A stretch of DNA of 62,000 nucleotides, taken from NCBI GenBank assembly GCA_030141605.1, contig JAQGDQ010002375.1, positions 1-62,000 on the forward strand, in the 5' to 3' direction. Position numbers and translations under genes: made by a program. Below, piece by piece: positions 1 through 10,800 of the stretch (the first letter of the stretch is position 1; every line of letters begins with the position of its first letter). Under the pieces are notes generated by a model. The model was not told the DNA's origin. It did no database searches and worked only from the letters and a program-made list of their open reading frames with translations. The DNA comes from Tubiluchus corallicola (taxonomy: Eukaryota > Priapulida > Priapulimorpha > Priapulimorphida > Tubiluchidae).

Positions 1-27
1 GCATCGCATAAAGCAAAAAAAGGTTAC

Positions 28-86
28 CTTAGCCCTGGTGGCAGCAAACACAGAAAAACAATTTTCGTACGGAGGAGTCATTCGTA
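28..86 (-). CDS. Candidate exon downstream of the Q-rich exon
   Basis: On the minus strand an AG precedes position 86 and a GT (GTAACC) follows position 28. The 59 bases between read openly as IRMTPPYENCFSVFAATRAK when the split codon from the exon at 352-529 is carried over, and they end in phase 0. Phase agreement with that exon is the main support. The pyrimidine tract before the acceptor is weak and I do not recognise the peptide. The exon may belong to the same gene as 352-529, which continues beyond the left edge. Confidence 0.38.
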
Positions 87-351
87 CTGGTGGGCCCGAT
101 TCGAAGATTAAAAAAATAAACCCCCAATGGCACGACACTAGATCAAGACCTTTTGTTTGATATATAGATTGCCGAAAATGTAGCCGTCATTGGAGCTGTA
201 GCCTCAAATCTTATATATATATATATATATATTAAGCCTATACCACGGAAATTAATTATACAGATTCGACGAAAAGGGCTTGATTTAGTTTTTGTAAATT
301 GAGAAGTAGCATATTTTAGAGCTTAACGTGTAATTAAAACAAAACGCTTAC
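87..351. other. Intron with a short (TA)n tract
   Basis: This sequence lies between the two candidate minus-strand exons. It contains an alternating TA run at about 211-232 and no other recognisable feature. Confidence 0.4.
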
Positions 352-529
352 TGATTTTCGCCTCTATTTTGCTGCTGAAATTGTCTTTGTCAATTTTCAT
401 ATGGTCTGTGTCATCGTCGTCATCTGATTCTGTTTCTGAAAGTATGTATGGTCTGTTGTTGTTCTGTTGTGGATGATGTTGTTGCTGCTGATGTTGTCGC
501 TGTTGTTGTTTTTGTTGTTGTTCTTGTAA
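352..529 (-). CDS. Internal exon of an unrecognised Q-rich, acidic protein
   Basis: The minus strand shows acceptor ATTTACAG, then 178 open bases, then a strong donor (A|GTAAGC). The translation begins with a glutamine-rich run (LQEQQQKQQQRQHQQQQHH). It continues through an asparagine patch and an acidic stretch (SETESDDDDDTDHMKID) to SSKIEAKI. Such low-complexity Q/N and acidic segments are common in nuclear regulatory proteins, but no family can be named. The exon ends in phase 1, which fits the candidate exon at 28-86. No upstream exon was found; it may lie beyond the repeats to the right. Confidence 0.55.
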
Positions 530-564
530 CTGTAAATATCAGTCAGATTTAAAATGGATCAAAT

Positions 565-3500
565 TCCAACAAAAACCGTTGACAAATGAGTTTTTAGAGT
601 AGCTGTCAAACTTACTGAATAAATTCAGTTCTATTTTAATTCGGAAACTTTTATTCTGTATAACCAGCATTAAAGTTCACATTTAGTAAGTTTTTAAAGA
701 ATAATATTTGAGACACGTTAATTATGCATTTCATATCCGTCAAATTTAAATAGAATCAAATTCTGACAAAAACCATAAATGATTTATGATTAAAGTAGTT
801 TGTCATATTCAATGAACAAATTCCATTCTATTTACATTTAGAATACTTTTTAAACATAATATTTGAGGTATAATAATAATATGTGATATAAATCCAACAT
901 ATCAACTGATAAAGGTGCACAGCATGCATGAGAGTTGAGGGATGAACAGAAAAAAAGAAAGATTTGGATGAGTGTTTCTAAGGAGGGTTACAAACAACAG
1001 ATTTTGTAAATTGCACGTTAAAAATGACAAACATGTAAAGACATGCAATGCTGGCATGCCCCAGCCTGTTGGAAAAACAAAGGCCTTACAACGAGAGGCC
1101 CCCAAATAGCTAAATTTGGGGTGCACCTGCAGCCCCTGATGGTGGAAAAAATGAAGACCTTACAACACGAGGCTCAGCTGAAGACTTTCGGCCTTTACTT
1201 TGAACCCGAACTGCTATGCATAAAAATTTTCGACTAATTATTTGATCATTTTACGCCCGTGTCCAAGTCTAGCCTGAATCTGGGCACTGCCCGGTGATAC
1301 ATTTACAAATTTGTGAGATTTTGTAGATAGCTACTGATGAAAAAGCATGCAGACCATAATATGCACATCAGCAAGAAAGCTTTACCATCAACCAATTGCA
1401 CGTTCTTTGCAAAAAAGAGCTGACGTACAGAGTTTCCTAAAAATAGTAAGTACTGAAGTATCCCAAGTGTCTGCCGTTACAGTACAGTATTTAATGAGGT
1501 TAGGGACGATTTGATGTGTCGTGTTGCTGTGTTAAAAATGCGAACCGCCATGAACTGTTCATGTATTTTATGTGCAAAGTCATTGAGATTCAAAAAAGTC
1601 AATCACTTTTGTTTGCACAAAATTTCTGTTTGTCTTTTATACTAAAAGTTTTTGCAAAGTTGTTGAACAATCTGTATTACGATTTAGTCCATAAAAACTA
1701 CCACAAAAAGAACTGTCATTAGTATCGCTTGAAGAATTTGGAATCTGTTCATTATGTACGGTCTTCTGAGTTCGACACTGCGTTGAAACATTTCGGTAGC
1801 AGTAACTAAATGATTCAGCAGGTTTTCTATCAGCGATTTTTATGTCATTTTACACTATTCGAATGTACGACATTACGTATGATCACTGATGTAGCAATTA
1901 TGCGCAAGTAGATGTTATGAGAAAATTCGTCAAACATTTTTGTGGCTGTTTCACTATATTGCACCTAAAGTCACTTTGCCAGTCATTTCCCCATTTATTT
2001 GTTATGTAATTTTCAAACATTTCTAATAAAAACCATACATTCATTTATTTTATATGAAACACCTTTATCTTAAAACGTTAAAACGTAAAGTTACACAAAG
2101 TTAAGGAATGACATCATAACGTCATTACTAGAGTTTGATTCATTTCAACCAAAGTTTTCTTAACAGAGTTTCAAAATTATTGTGAGTTCTGAGCGATGCC
2201 GTTGAAGCCTGAAATAATGTTAGGAACTTGCTTTAATGAAAGTAGTTGAGGTGCAACTAAGAATCTCATTAATTGAGTTTTATTTACTTGAAGTGGTTTT
2301 AACAGTTAAGGTATTTAACAGAGACTCAACAAAATTATATTATTATAAATATAAAATTGAATAAAAAGAAATATTTACTAATAGAATCATCACGAAATTC
2401 ATTCAGATGTTCATAGACATACTGCTTTAAGCATTGGCGATCTTCCCTACTACTTTTTCTTTGAAATGAATGTTATCGCAACAGTTGTTGTGATGCAAGA
2501 AAATCACTGTTACGATGTAAAATCCTCGAGAATTTTTGTGCAGCTATGGCTTTGTGAGAGTGATCCTGACTTGGGTTAGTATTGCTCATCAGTTTGTGGT
2601 GTAATCATCATTTCAATGATTAATCTGTCATGTTCAAAAGCAGTCGTCTGCAGTAAAGAAAAAATTGGTTATTTGAACTTTCTGCATTAATTTTATTGTT
2701 GGCTTCTTCAACTCATAAGTCAACTTTATCATGTTATAATAGCAGAACCGCTATTATCATGTTTACTACAGGCATAATTCATTTTCCAGTTCAGCTCATG
2801 ATTAATTTGTTTGTCTCCTCTATTGGACACATGCTCCATGCTTGCTGCCTCTAAATAGCATGAGCCTAACGCAGTGCAACTCAATTTTGTGCCCCTGATA
2901 TGGGATATGATCTCATATTAGAATTGTAAGGTTGAATGTAATTATTTCCCCAAAACTTTTCACTTGATAGCATTCCAATACTGACTTGATAATAGTCACT
3001 ATTGGGATTAGTAGTGCTGATTTTTTTGCTTGGTAATGTATGCTTGCACACAGAGCTCTTATGAACCGCATGGACAACCCTGGTTTGAGCAGACATCAAC
3101 CTCAACTTAGAAAATGGTGACCAGTTTCTTCGCTTAACAATAACAATTTAGTATGTTGATGAATAGATCAGGTCAGAGCAGAGTGTATCTCACATAATTT
3201 TTCACATGAATCACACATTCACCTCGTCTGCTAATTTTTATTTCGTGGTCCTTTAACGCGTGGTCCTTTGTCTTTTCAGATGTTTGACCAGTGGTCCTTT
3301 ATCTGGTGGCCCTTTCTTTCTGATGATCCTTTTACCAGTGGTCCTTTGACCTGTGGATATTTGACTGGTGATCCCTTGACCTACACCGAATTCTGATAAA
3401 TAATGTACATTATCAGGTTTTTACAAATTTGCAGTGCACATGGTAATAATTAAAAAAAGCTTACGTTTATTTGTTCATCTCGTGTGATTCTTATAATAAT

Positions 3501-4066
3501 TCCCCAAGAAAAAATAAATTTCACACAAAGCTTCACACGATCTCTTAGCAAACATTTTTTGAGTAGCAGTCACATGAACGCAAAAAGTTGAGTGTTTCAA
3601 TAGCAGTTTGGTAATGATGGTTGAAATGAGGGACATGTCAATAAGTGTCCGTATTTGCAACTAAATATTCTTTTCTTTGTATATCGGATTATCTAATCGA
3701 TAGCTAGGACATACAGCAAGAAGTACACAATATCTATCAAGTCAAGATAAGGTAACATTTAAAGAAAAGAGGTCCGAATATATAAAATTAATTGCTGGGA
3801 ACAGTGATGGTAATGATTTTTTGTCACAATTTTGTTTTCAAAATTACATTCATTCCGCAGGTTATGTACATTATACCAAATTTTTAGCACAATGACGTAC
3901 TTATTTTGACAATTTTAGAAATACTATTACAGAAGTAACAAATTTACGGGAGAAAAAACATGAGGACACAAAACGGCCTATTTTCAGAAAATCACCCATA
4001 ATTGTTCAAATAAACATGCTTTAGTAATTATGCAAAGCTTTCATAATTTAATTAAGCATATAAATG
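565..4066. repeat. Tandem unit, copy 1 (about 3.5 kb, non-coding)
   Basis: The stretch starting CCAACAAAAACCGTTGAC is repeated from about 4326. Its body from about 940 to 4066 is repeated from 5659 to 9491 in the same orientation. A sampled 120-base stretch (1440 versus 6905) differs at about six positions. The unit has no long reading frame. It contains one copy of an 80-odd-base sub-repeat near 1040-1170, and a degenerate minisatellite of a TGGTCCTTTGACC-like word at 3250-3390. It lacks the roughly 0.7 kb capsid-like segment that the other full copy carries; about 27 unrelated bases sit at that point (near 1393-1420). Confidence 0.85.
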
Positions 4067-4325
4067 GTTCGCCTAAACCATGTTCTAACCATAGTATGGT
4101 AACAGAGGCAAAATATGGTATTACCACGGTAATAACATCAGATAATAATAAATTCATGGTAATATCATAGCAACTATAATATTATTATGGTCATTTTCTA
4201 GCAGGGAATTCATGATCATTTTGCTCGTATTCTCTTTTGCACACATGTTCAGTGCTTCCTCCAAAAAGTATTAGCCTAAGATAGTGCGACCAAAACTGAT
4301 CTGTTATTGTACTCATATGTTGTAC
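4067..4325. other. Spacer between tandem copies
   Basis: AT-rich non-coding sequence. The part at 4203-4300 is a diverged version of the stretch at 2780-2880 inside copy 1, so it is an older internal duplication. The remainder, rich in TGGTAAT words, is not recognised. Confidence 0.5.
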
Positions 4326-4825
4326 CAACAAAAACCGTTGACAAATTAGTCATTAGAGTAGTTGTCAAACTTACTGAATAAATTCAGTTCTATTTGCATT
4401 ATGCATTGAACAAATTCAGTTCTATTTACATTCAGAATACTTTTTAAACATAATATTTGTGGTATAGTAATAATATGTGATATTAATCCAACATATCAAC
4501 TGATAAAGGTGCATGGCATGCATGAGAGTTGAGGGATGAAGAGAAAAAGAGAAAGATTTGGATGAGTGCTTCTAAGGAGGGTTACAAGCAATGCAGATTC
4601 TGTAAAATGCACGTTAAAAAGTGACAAATATGTAAAGACATGCAATGCTGGCATGCCACCATTGCCTGCAGGTGCACCCCTGCCTACACAAATAGTTAAT
4701 TTTGGGGTCCACCTGCATTCCCCAGCCGTTGGAAAAAACGAAGGCCTTACAACACGAGCCCCCCAAATAGCTAGATTTGGGGTGCACCTGCAGCCCCCTG
4801 ATGGTGGAAAAAATGAAGACCTTAC
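4326..4825. repeat. Tandem unit, partial copy 2
   Basis: This repeats the first 600 or so bases of the unit (compare 565-1170) and stops at AAGACCTTAC, where an LTR begins. It includes two rounds of the 80-odd-base sub-repeat (GGGGTGCACCTGCAG and GGAAAAAATGAAGACC words) at 4690-4825. Its last 291 bases (4535-4825) are present again at 5659-5955, on the far side of the LTR/gag fragment. Confidence 0.8.
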
Positions 4826-5174
4826 TGTCGTTGTGAACGACCGAAGATTTTGTCTGTAGTGCTTAGGCTCGGATATGGAGTTCGTCAAGCCGCGATAATC
4901 TTATTCAATCATTTAATCTGTACTATTGTTACTTAAGTGTAGACTTTACCTCAACTGGTCTTCGTTGCTGTAAAGTATGCATTGCCACTAATAGATGGCA
5001 GCACTATTGAATTGTTGTCTGATTTGTATTAGTGTGTGTGATACAGTGTAGTGTGTGTGAAGCAGGACTGCATGGCTGCAGTAATGTGAAAGCTGTAGCT
5101 GTATGTCATAATTCACTGTTATAAATAAAAGTTTGATGAAGATTTTAACTGTTATACCTTTTGTCAACACGACA
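4826..5174 (+). mobile_element. Solo 5' LTR of a retrotransposon
   Basis: The 349-base segment starts TGTCGTTGTG and ends CAACACGACA, so it has the TG...CA ends and short inverted termini of an LTR. AATAAA lies at 5124-5129, about 45 bases before the end. Immediately downstream is a tRNA-primer-binding-like sequence and then a gag-like frame. No second LTR is present, so the element is truncated on its right side. The right target-site duplication therefore cannot be checked. Confidence 0.7.
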
Positions 5175-5179
5175 AAAAT

Positions 5180-5190
5180 TGGTAGCAGAG
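5180..5190 (+). other. Probable primer binding site
   Basis: TGGTAGCAGAG lies five bases after the end of the LTR. A primer binding site complementary to a tRNA 3' end begins with TGG in this position in LTR retrotransposons. The exact tRNA is not assigned. Confidence 0.55.
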
Positions 5191-5323
5191 AGTAGTTTTT
5201 TGCTAATCAGTGGGCGACGATACTTGTATGCAGTCTACGTTTACCAAGAAAGAGCGATCGTCTACTCGCTAGGACGTCTGCCTACCGGTAAATAATTTTC
5301 GAACATTTTCGTAATGACTAATT

Positions 5324-5689
5324 ATGGCTAAAGATAACAAATGCATAAATTGTCGTCAACGTGTTGCAAGTGGGTTGATTTGTGACAGCTGTGAACGTTG
5401 GTGGTGCATAAACTGTTTAAACCTAAAGCAAGATCATGTACTAACAGAGAAACTTTATGAGGCATTAAGTCAGCTGGGCGAATTTCAATGGGCATGCGAG
5501 AAATGTTGCGACAATAATTTACTAATTCAGCTGGTGAAATCGGGAACGTTTACTACAAAGCAGTTGTCCGAATTCGGTTGCAATGGTGACGTCGTCAATA
5601 AAATTCAAGCTACGAAACCAGCTGATAAGGTCGAAGTAATGTCTGCCGAAAATCAAGAGATGAAGAGAAAAAGAGAAAGATTTGGATGA
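5324..5689 (+). pseudogene. Truncated gag-like ORF with PHD-like zinc finger
   Basis: This 121-codon frame starts 133 bases after the primer binding site, the place of gag in an LTR retrotransposon. Near residues 7-60 it has spaced cysteine pairs: CINC, then CDSCERWWCINC, then WACEKC. The spacing is that of a PHD/treble-clef finger, with Cys where PHD fingers usually have His. About 40 polar residues follow. At 5659 the frame runs straight into tandem-unit sequence, and its last dozen residues (EMKRKRERFG) belong to the repeat. Protease, reverse transcriptase and integrase are absent. A domesticated host PHD gene is less likely because of the LTR position and the truncation. Confidence 0.55.
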
Positions 5690-8600
5690 GTGCTTCTAAG
5701 GAGGGTTACAAGCAATGCAGATTTTGTAAAATGCACGTTAAAAAGTGACAAACATGTAAAGACATGCAATGCTGGCATGCCACCAGCTGGGTGCCTGCAG
5801 GTGCATTCCTGCCTACACAAATAGTTAATTTTGGGGTCCACCTGCATTCCCCAGCTGTTGGAAAAAATGAAGGCCTTACAACACGAGCCCCCCAAATAGC
5901 TAAATTTGGGGTGCACCTGCAGCCCCCTGATGGTGGAAAAAATGAAGACCTTACAACCCGAGGCTCAGCTGAAGACTTTCGGCCTTAACTTTGAGCCCGA
6001 ACTGTTAAGCATAAAAATTTTCGACTAATTATTTGATCATTTTACGCCCGTGCCGGGGTCCAGCCCGAGTCTGGGCACTGCCTGGTGATTTTGTAGATAG
6101 CTACTGATGAAAAAGCATGCAGACCATAGCATGCACATCAGCAAGAAAGCTTTACCATCAACAATCGCTGCTGGCATCAGAATTGCACAGTTTAGGGAAT
6201 ACCGAACGATTGGTTTCCTCATATTTATCGTGGTACCAGTAAATTGGCAGCGTTCGGTCTTGGTTCCATGTCGTATCAGGATCTCCACCATGGATGTTAC
6301 GGGTAAAGAGACGGACATTACTAACCTTCCATGATATACGGTCAAATCTTTTCTGCTGATACATATCCCATTTATCCCAGTTAACAGGGTCTTCATACTG
6401 GGCAGGTAAAAAAGGTCCTTCGCCAAATTGGATATTAGAGGGATTAAAGTCCGTACCATTATACCGTACAATCGCTTCGACAGATACCTTTTTGTTAAAG
6501 CGTATCTTACTATGGTCCTGATTTCTCTTAGATCTCCGCCATCCTCTTCTCCGAAGAAACGCATTATGCGACTTCTGGCGACCCGACTGGGCACTCCACT
6601 CTCTTTTTCGCCCCATTCTACGATAAGCCGCACGGTGTCTCCAGTACGCACGGGAAACTGCTGTTTTAGCCGGACCATAACCTATTCTTCTAAGTCCGTG
6701 TGAAATAATCTTTTACGCAATGAAAAACGTCTACCAAAACGACGATACCGACGGTAAGCCATACGAACGGTATAAAGACAGGTCTATACTCTCTCATAAC
6801 GAACAAAGAAGTGACGGTTAAACAGTTAGTCCAAAGTACAACGCATGACTAGTGGCGTGACTTGTGTAAACATTCGCGCTAAACGTCAATCATGACGTAC
6901 AAAGTTTCCTAAAAATAGTAAGTACTGAAGTGTCCCAAGTGTCTGCCGTTACAGTACAGTATTTAATGAGGTTAGGGACGACTTGATGTGCCGCGTTGCT
7001 GTGTTAAAAATGCGACCCGCCATGTAACTGTTCATGTATTTTATGTGCAAAGTCGTTGAGATTCAAAAAAGTCAATCACTTTTGTTTGCACAAAATTTCT
7101 GTTTGTCTTTTATGCTAAAAGTTTTTGCAAAGTCGTTGAACAATCTATATTACTATTTAGTCCATAAAAACTACCACAAAAAGAACTGTCATTAGTATTG
7201 CTTGAAGAATTTGGAATCTGTTCATTATGTACGGTCTTCTGAGTTCGACACTGCATTGAAACATTTCGGTAGCAGTAACTAAATGATTCAGCAGGTTTTC
7301 TATCAGCGACTTTTGTGTCATTTTACACTATTCGAATGTACGACATTACGTATGATCACTGATGTAGCAATTATGTGCAAGTAGATGTTATGAGAAAATT
7401 TGTCATGCACAAAAGAAACATTTTTGTGGCTGTTTCACTATATTGCATTTAAAGTCACTTTGCCAGTCATTTCCCTATTTATTTGTGATGTAATTTTCAA
7501 ACATTTCTAATAAAAACCATACATTCATTTATTTTATATGAAACACCTATATCTTAAATCGTAAAACGTTAAAACGTAAAGTTGCACAAAGTTAAGGAAT
7601 GACATCATAACGTCATTACTAGAGTTTGATTCATTTCAACCAAAGTTTTCTTAACAGAGTTTCAAAATGATTGTGAGTTCTGAGCGATTCCGTTGAAGCC
7701 TGAAATAATGTTAGGAACTTGCTTTAATGAAAGTAGTTGAGGCGCAAAAGAATCTCATTAATTGAGTTTTATTTACTTGAAGTGGTTTTAACAATTAAGG
7801 TATTTAACAGAGATTCAACAAAACTATATTATAAATATAAAATTGAATAAAAAGAAATATTCACTAATAGAATAATCACGAAATTCATTCAGGTGTTCAT
7901 AGACATACTGCTTTAAGCATTGGCGATCTTCTCTGCTACTTTTTCTTTGAAATGAATGTTATCACAACAGTTGTTGTGATGCTAGAAAATCACTGTTACG
8001 ATGTAAAATCCTCGAGAATTTTTGTGCAGCTATGGCTTTGTGAGAGTGATCCTGACTTGGGTTAGTATTGCTCATCAGTTTGTGGTGTAATCATCATTTC
8101 AATGATTAATCTGTCATGTTCAAAAGCAGTCGTCTGCAGTAAAGAAAAAATTGGTTATTTGAACTTTCTGCATTAATTTTATTGTTGGCTTCTTCAACTC
8201 ACAAGTCAACTTTATCATGTTATAATAGCAGAACCGCTATTATCATGTTTACTACAGGCATAATTCATTTTCCAGTTCAGCTCATGATTAATTTGTTCGT
8301 CTCCTCTATTGGACACATGTTCCGTGCTTGCTGCCTCTAAATAGCATGAGCCTAACGCAGTGCAACTCAAATTTGTGCCCCTGATATGGGAATTGATCTC
8401 ATATTAGAATTGTAAGGTTGAATGTAATTATTTCCCCAAAACTTTTCACTTGATAACATTCCAATACTGACTTGACAATAGTCACTATTGGGATTGGTAG
8501 TGCTGGTTCTTCTTGCTTGGTAATGTATGCTTGCACACAGAGCTCTTGTGAACCGCATGGACAACCCTGGCTTGAGCAGACATCAACCTCAACTTAGAAA

Positions 8601-9491
8601 ATGGTGACCAGTTTCTTGGCTTAACAATAACAATTTAGTATGTTGATGAACAGATCAGGTCAGAGCACAGTGTATATCACATAATTTTTCACATGAATCA
8701 CACATTCACCTCGTCTGCTAATTTTTATTTTGTGGTCCTTTGTCTTTTCAGATGAATGTTTGACCAGTTGTCCTTCATCTGGTGGCTCTTTGACTGGTGG
8801 CCCTTTCTTTGTGATGTTCCATTTACCTGTGGATATTTGACTGGTGGTCCTTTGACCTACACCGAATTCTGATAAATAATATACATTATCAGGTTTTTAC
8901 GCATTTGCAGTGCACATGGTAATAATTAAAAAAAAGATTACGTTTATTTGTTCATCTGGTGTGATTCTTATAATAATTCCCCAAGAAAAAATAAATTTCA
9001 CAGAAAGCTTCACACGATCGCTTAGCAAACATTTTTAGAGTAATGAAGGTTGAAATGAGGGACATGTCAATAAGTGTCCGTATTTGCAACTAAATGTGCT
9101 TTTCTTTGTATATCGGATTATCTAATCGATAACTAGGACATACAGCAAGAAGTACACAATATCTATCAAGTCAAGATAAGGTAACATTTAAAGAAAAGAG
9201 GTCCGGATATATAAAAATTCATTGCTGGGAACAGTGATGGTAATGATTTTTTGTCACAATTTTGTTTTCAAAATGACATTCATTCCACAGGTTATGTACA
9301 TTATACCTAATTTTTAGCACAATCACATACTTATTTTGACAATTTTAGAAATACTATTACAGAAGTAACAAATCTACGGGAGAAAAAACATGAGGACACA
9401 AAACGGCCTATTTTCGGAGAATCACCCATAATTGTTCAAATAAACATGCTTTAGTAATTATGCAAAGCTTTTATAATTTAATTAAGCATAT
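5659..9491. repeat. Tandem unit, copy 3 (carries the capsid-like insert)
   Basis: Collinear with copy 1 from about 940 to 4066, ending at ATTAAGCATATAAATG in both. It differs in three ways. It has two full rounds of the 80-odd-base sub-repeat at 5820-5970. About 0.7 kb at roughly 6165-6890 has no equivalent in copy 1. The TGGTCC minisatellite at 8735-8860 has a different number of rounds. Apart from the insert it is non-coding. Start-to-start spacing of copies 1 and 2 is about 3.76 kb. Confidence 0.85.
6158..6762 (-). pseudogene. Endogenous CRESS-DNA virus capsid-like gene, broken
   Basis: What is seen: on the minus strand an ATG at 6762 opens a strongly basic N-terminus (MAYRRYRRFGRRFSLRKR). 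That frame stops at 6684. A second frame, open from 6712 to the stop at 6158, continues with further Arg-rich sequence. It then gives a Trp/Tyr-rich segment including VNWDKWDMYQQKRFDRISW and later LPIYWYHDKYEE. What is known: circoviruses and related CRESS-DNA viruses have capsid proteins with an Arg-rich start followed by a single jelly-roll domain, commonly 200-300 residues. Inference: this is an integrated capsid gene with at least one frame break between 6685 and 6712 and probably a lost C-terminus. No Rep gene or replication-origin nonanucleotide was found nearby. A different jelly-roll virus family is the main alternative. Confidence 0.6.
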
Positions 9492-9550
9492 AAATGTTGG
9501 AAACAAAATTAAACGAAATTTTACAATATGGGAAAGAAACTAGAACAGTT

Positions 9551-9826
9551 CTACTGAAATCTCTGTTCAGCTAGGTGACCTCGTGCTTCACGATCATCCC
9601 TGTACTGCTGTAATTGTTAAATATCATCTTGTTCGTACTCTTCCTCTCCAATTTCTAGTTGTCGCAGTGCTAGATTAACTTTGCAAGGCAAGGGAATGCT
9701 GTTTATGCTCGCGATATTGTGCAGTACAGCTGATGCAATTATTATTCTGCATACTTTAACTGGTGAGTATAGCAGCATCGCTCCTGGCCGATCCAAGCAT
9801 CTGAATCTCGCTTTCCTTACTCCAAA
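9551..9826 (-). pseudogene. PIF/Harbinger transposase C-terminal fragment
   Basis: The minus strand reads FGVRKARFRCLDRPGAMLLY, then SPVKVCRIIIASAVLHNIA, then an acidic tail (EIGEEEYEQDD). One in-frame TAA lies at 9617-9619 and a TAG at 9551-9553. Harbinger (HARBI1-type) transposases end with this pattern: a W/K-x-RFRCL motif, then YSP.K....I.A..ILHN. Everything upstream, including the DDE residues, is missing beyond about 9830, so this is a dead 3' remnant. It begins right next to the end of the tandem repeat. Confidence 0.7.
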
Positions 9827-10440
9827 CTATCGAGACCTTGTTTAGCAAACTGCATGTTTATTAAACATCAAGCACAAACACGGTATACATAAGAGGATAG
9901 CAATGCCAGCCATCCGTCTTCAAGACAGCTCCAAATCTGCCCGAGATGGAGGCCTCAAATTCCTTTTGCCTAACTACCTAATGCGCCCAGAGCTTCTGCG
10001 CATAAAGATTACATAATCAATCTTTACTTCTGACTAAGCCTGTCGAATATCAACTGATCATCACGTGATATGCCACACCTAACTGGGCTTCTAGCCAAGA
10101 CGATAATTTGATCTTAAATCATTATTTTAAACGGCTTTCTTTTACTCCTTTCTTTCTAATAAAGAAAGCTCCCTACGTTAGGGCTGGTCCTACCTAAATC
10201 AGAGCATTCGTTAGTACATGTATATTGTACAGATAAATATTTGGCTATACATACACGTTGTACTTACTATACAGGATTAAATACATAAGGTTAAATATTT
10301 AACTGCACAACGTCGTAAGTCATAGCAACTCAAAATTACTCCATATATAGATAAGCTCCCGTACAGGTGGCGTTGCCGTCCTATGCTAACTGGCTCGAGA
10401 AAGCTACTGATCAATCTCTGTGAAGCCTGGCGTTACTCAT
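9827..10440. other. Gene-free stretch, nothing recognised
   Basis: Mixed-composition sequence with no long frame, no clear terminal repeats and no RNA gene that I can support. It may include decayed parts of the neighbouring Harbinger element. Confidence 0.3.
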
Positions 10441-10800
10441 GATCATTTCTGTTAAACTTCGGAGCAGTATAAGCCTGAGGTACTTCGATTTGTATTTGTC
10501 TTGGCAACATTTTCGTTTGATTCTTCGAAAGATAGGCCTGTTAAATACTAAAAAAAGAATTTAAATCGACATAATTTACTGATCATTTCTGCTAAACTTC
10601 GGAGAGGTAAAAGCTTCTGGTAGTTCGATTTGTATTTGTCTTGGCAACATTTTTGTTTAATTCTTCGAAAGATAGGCCTGTTAAATACTAAGGAAGAATT
10701 TAAATTGACATAATTTTTGGCTAAACTTCGGAGCGGTAAAAGCAATTGGTATTTGATTTGTATGTGTCTCGGTAACATTTTTGTTTAATTCTTTGAAAGG
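10441..10800. repeat. Three-round tandem repeat, 129-140 bp unit
   Basis: The words TAAACTTCGGAG, TTGTATTTGTCTTGGCAACAT and TTCTTCGAAAGATAGGCCTG recur in order starting at 10441, 10581 and about 10717. Spacing is 140 then 129 bases; the third round is partial and more diverged. Confidence 0.85.

Noticed and set aside
6037-6678. 213-codon minus-strand frame overlapping the capsid-like gene
   Set aside because: After the stop at 6684 this frame lacks the aromatic jelly-roll-like pattern and runs on into ordinary tandem-unit sequence. The other frame (stop at 6158) fits the capsid better.
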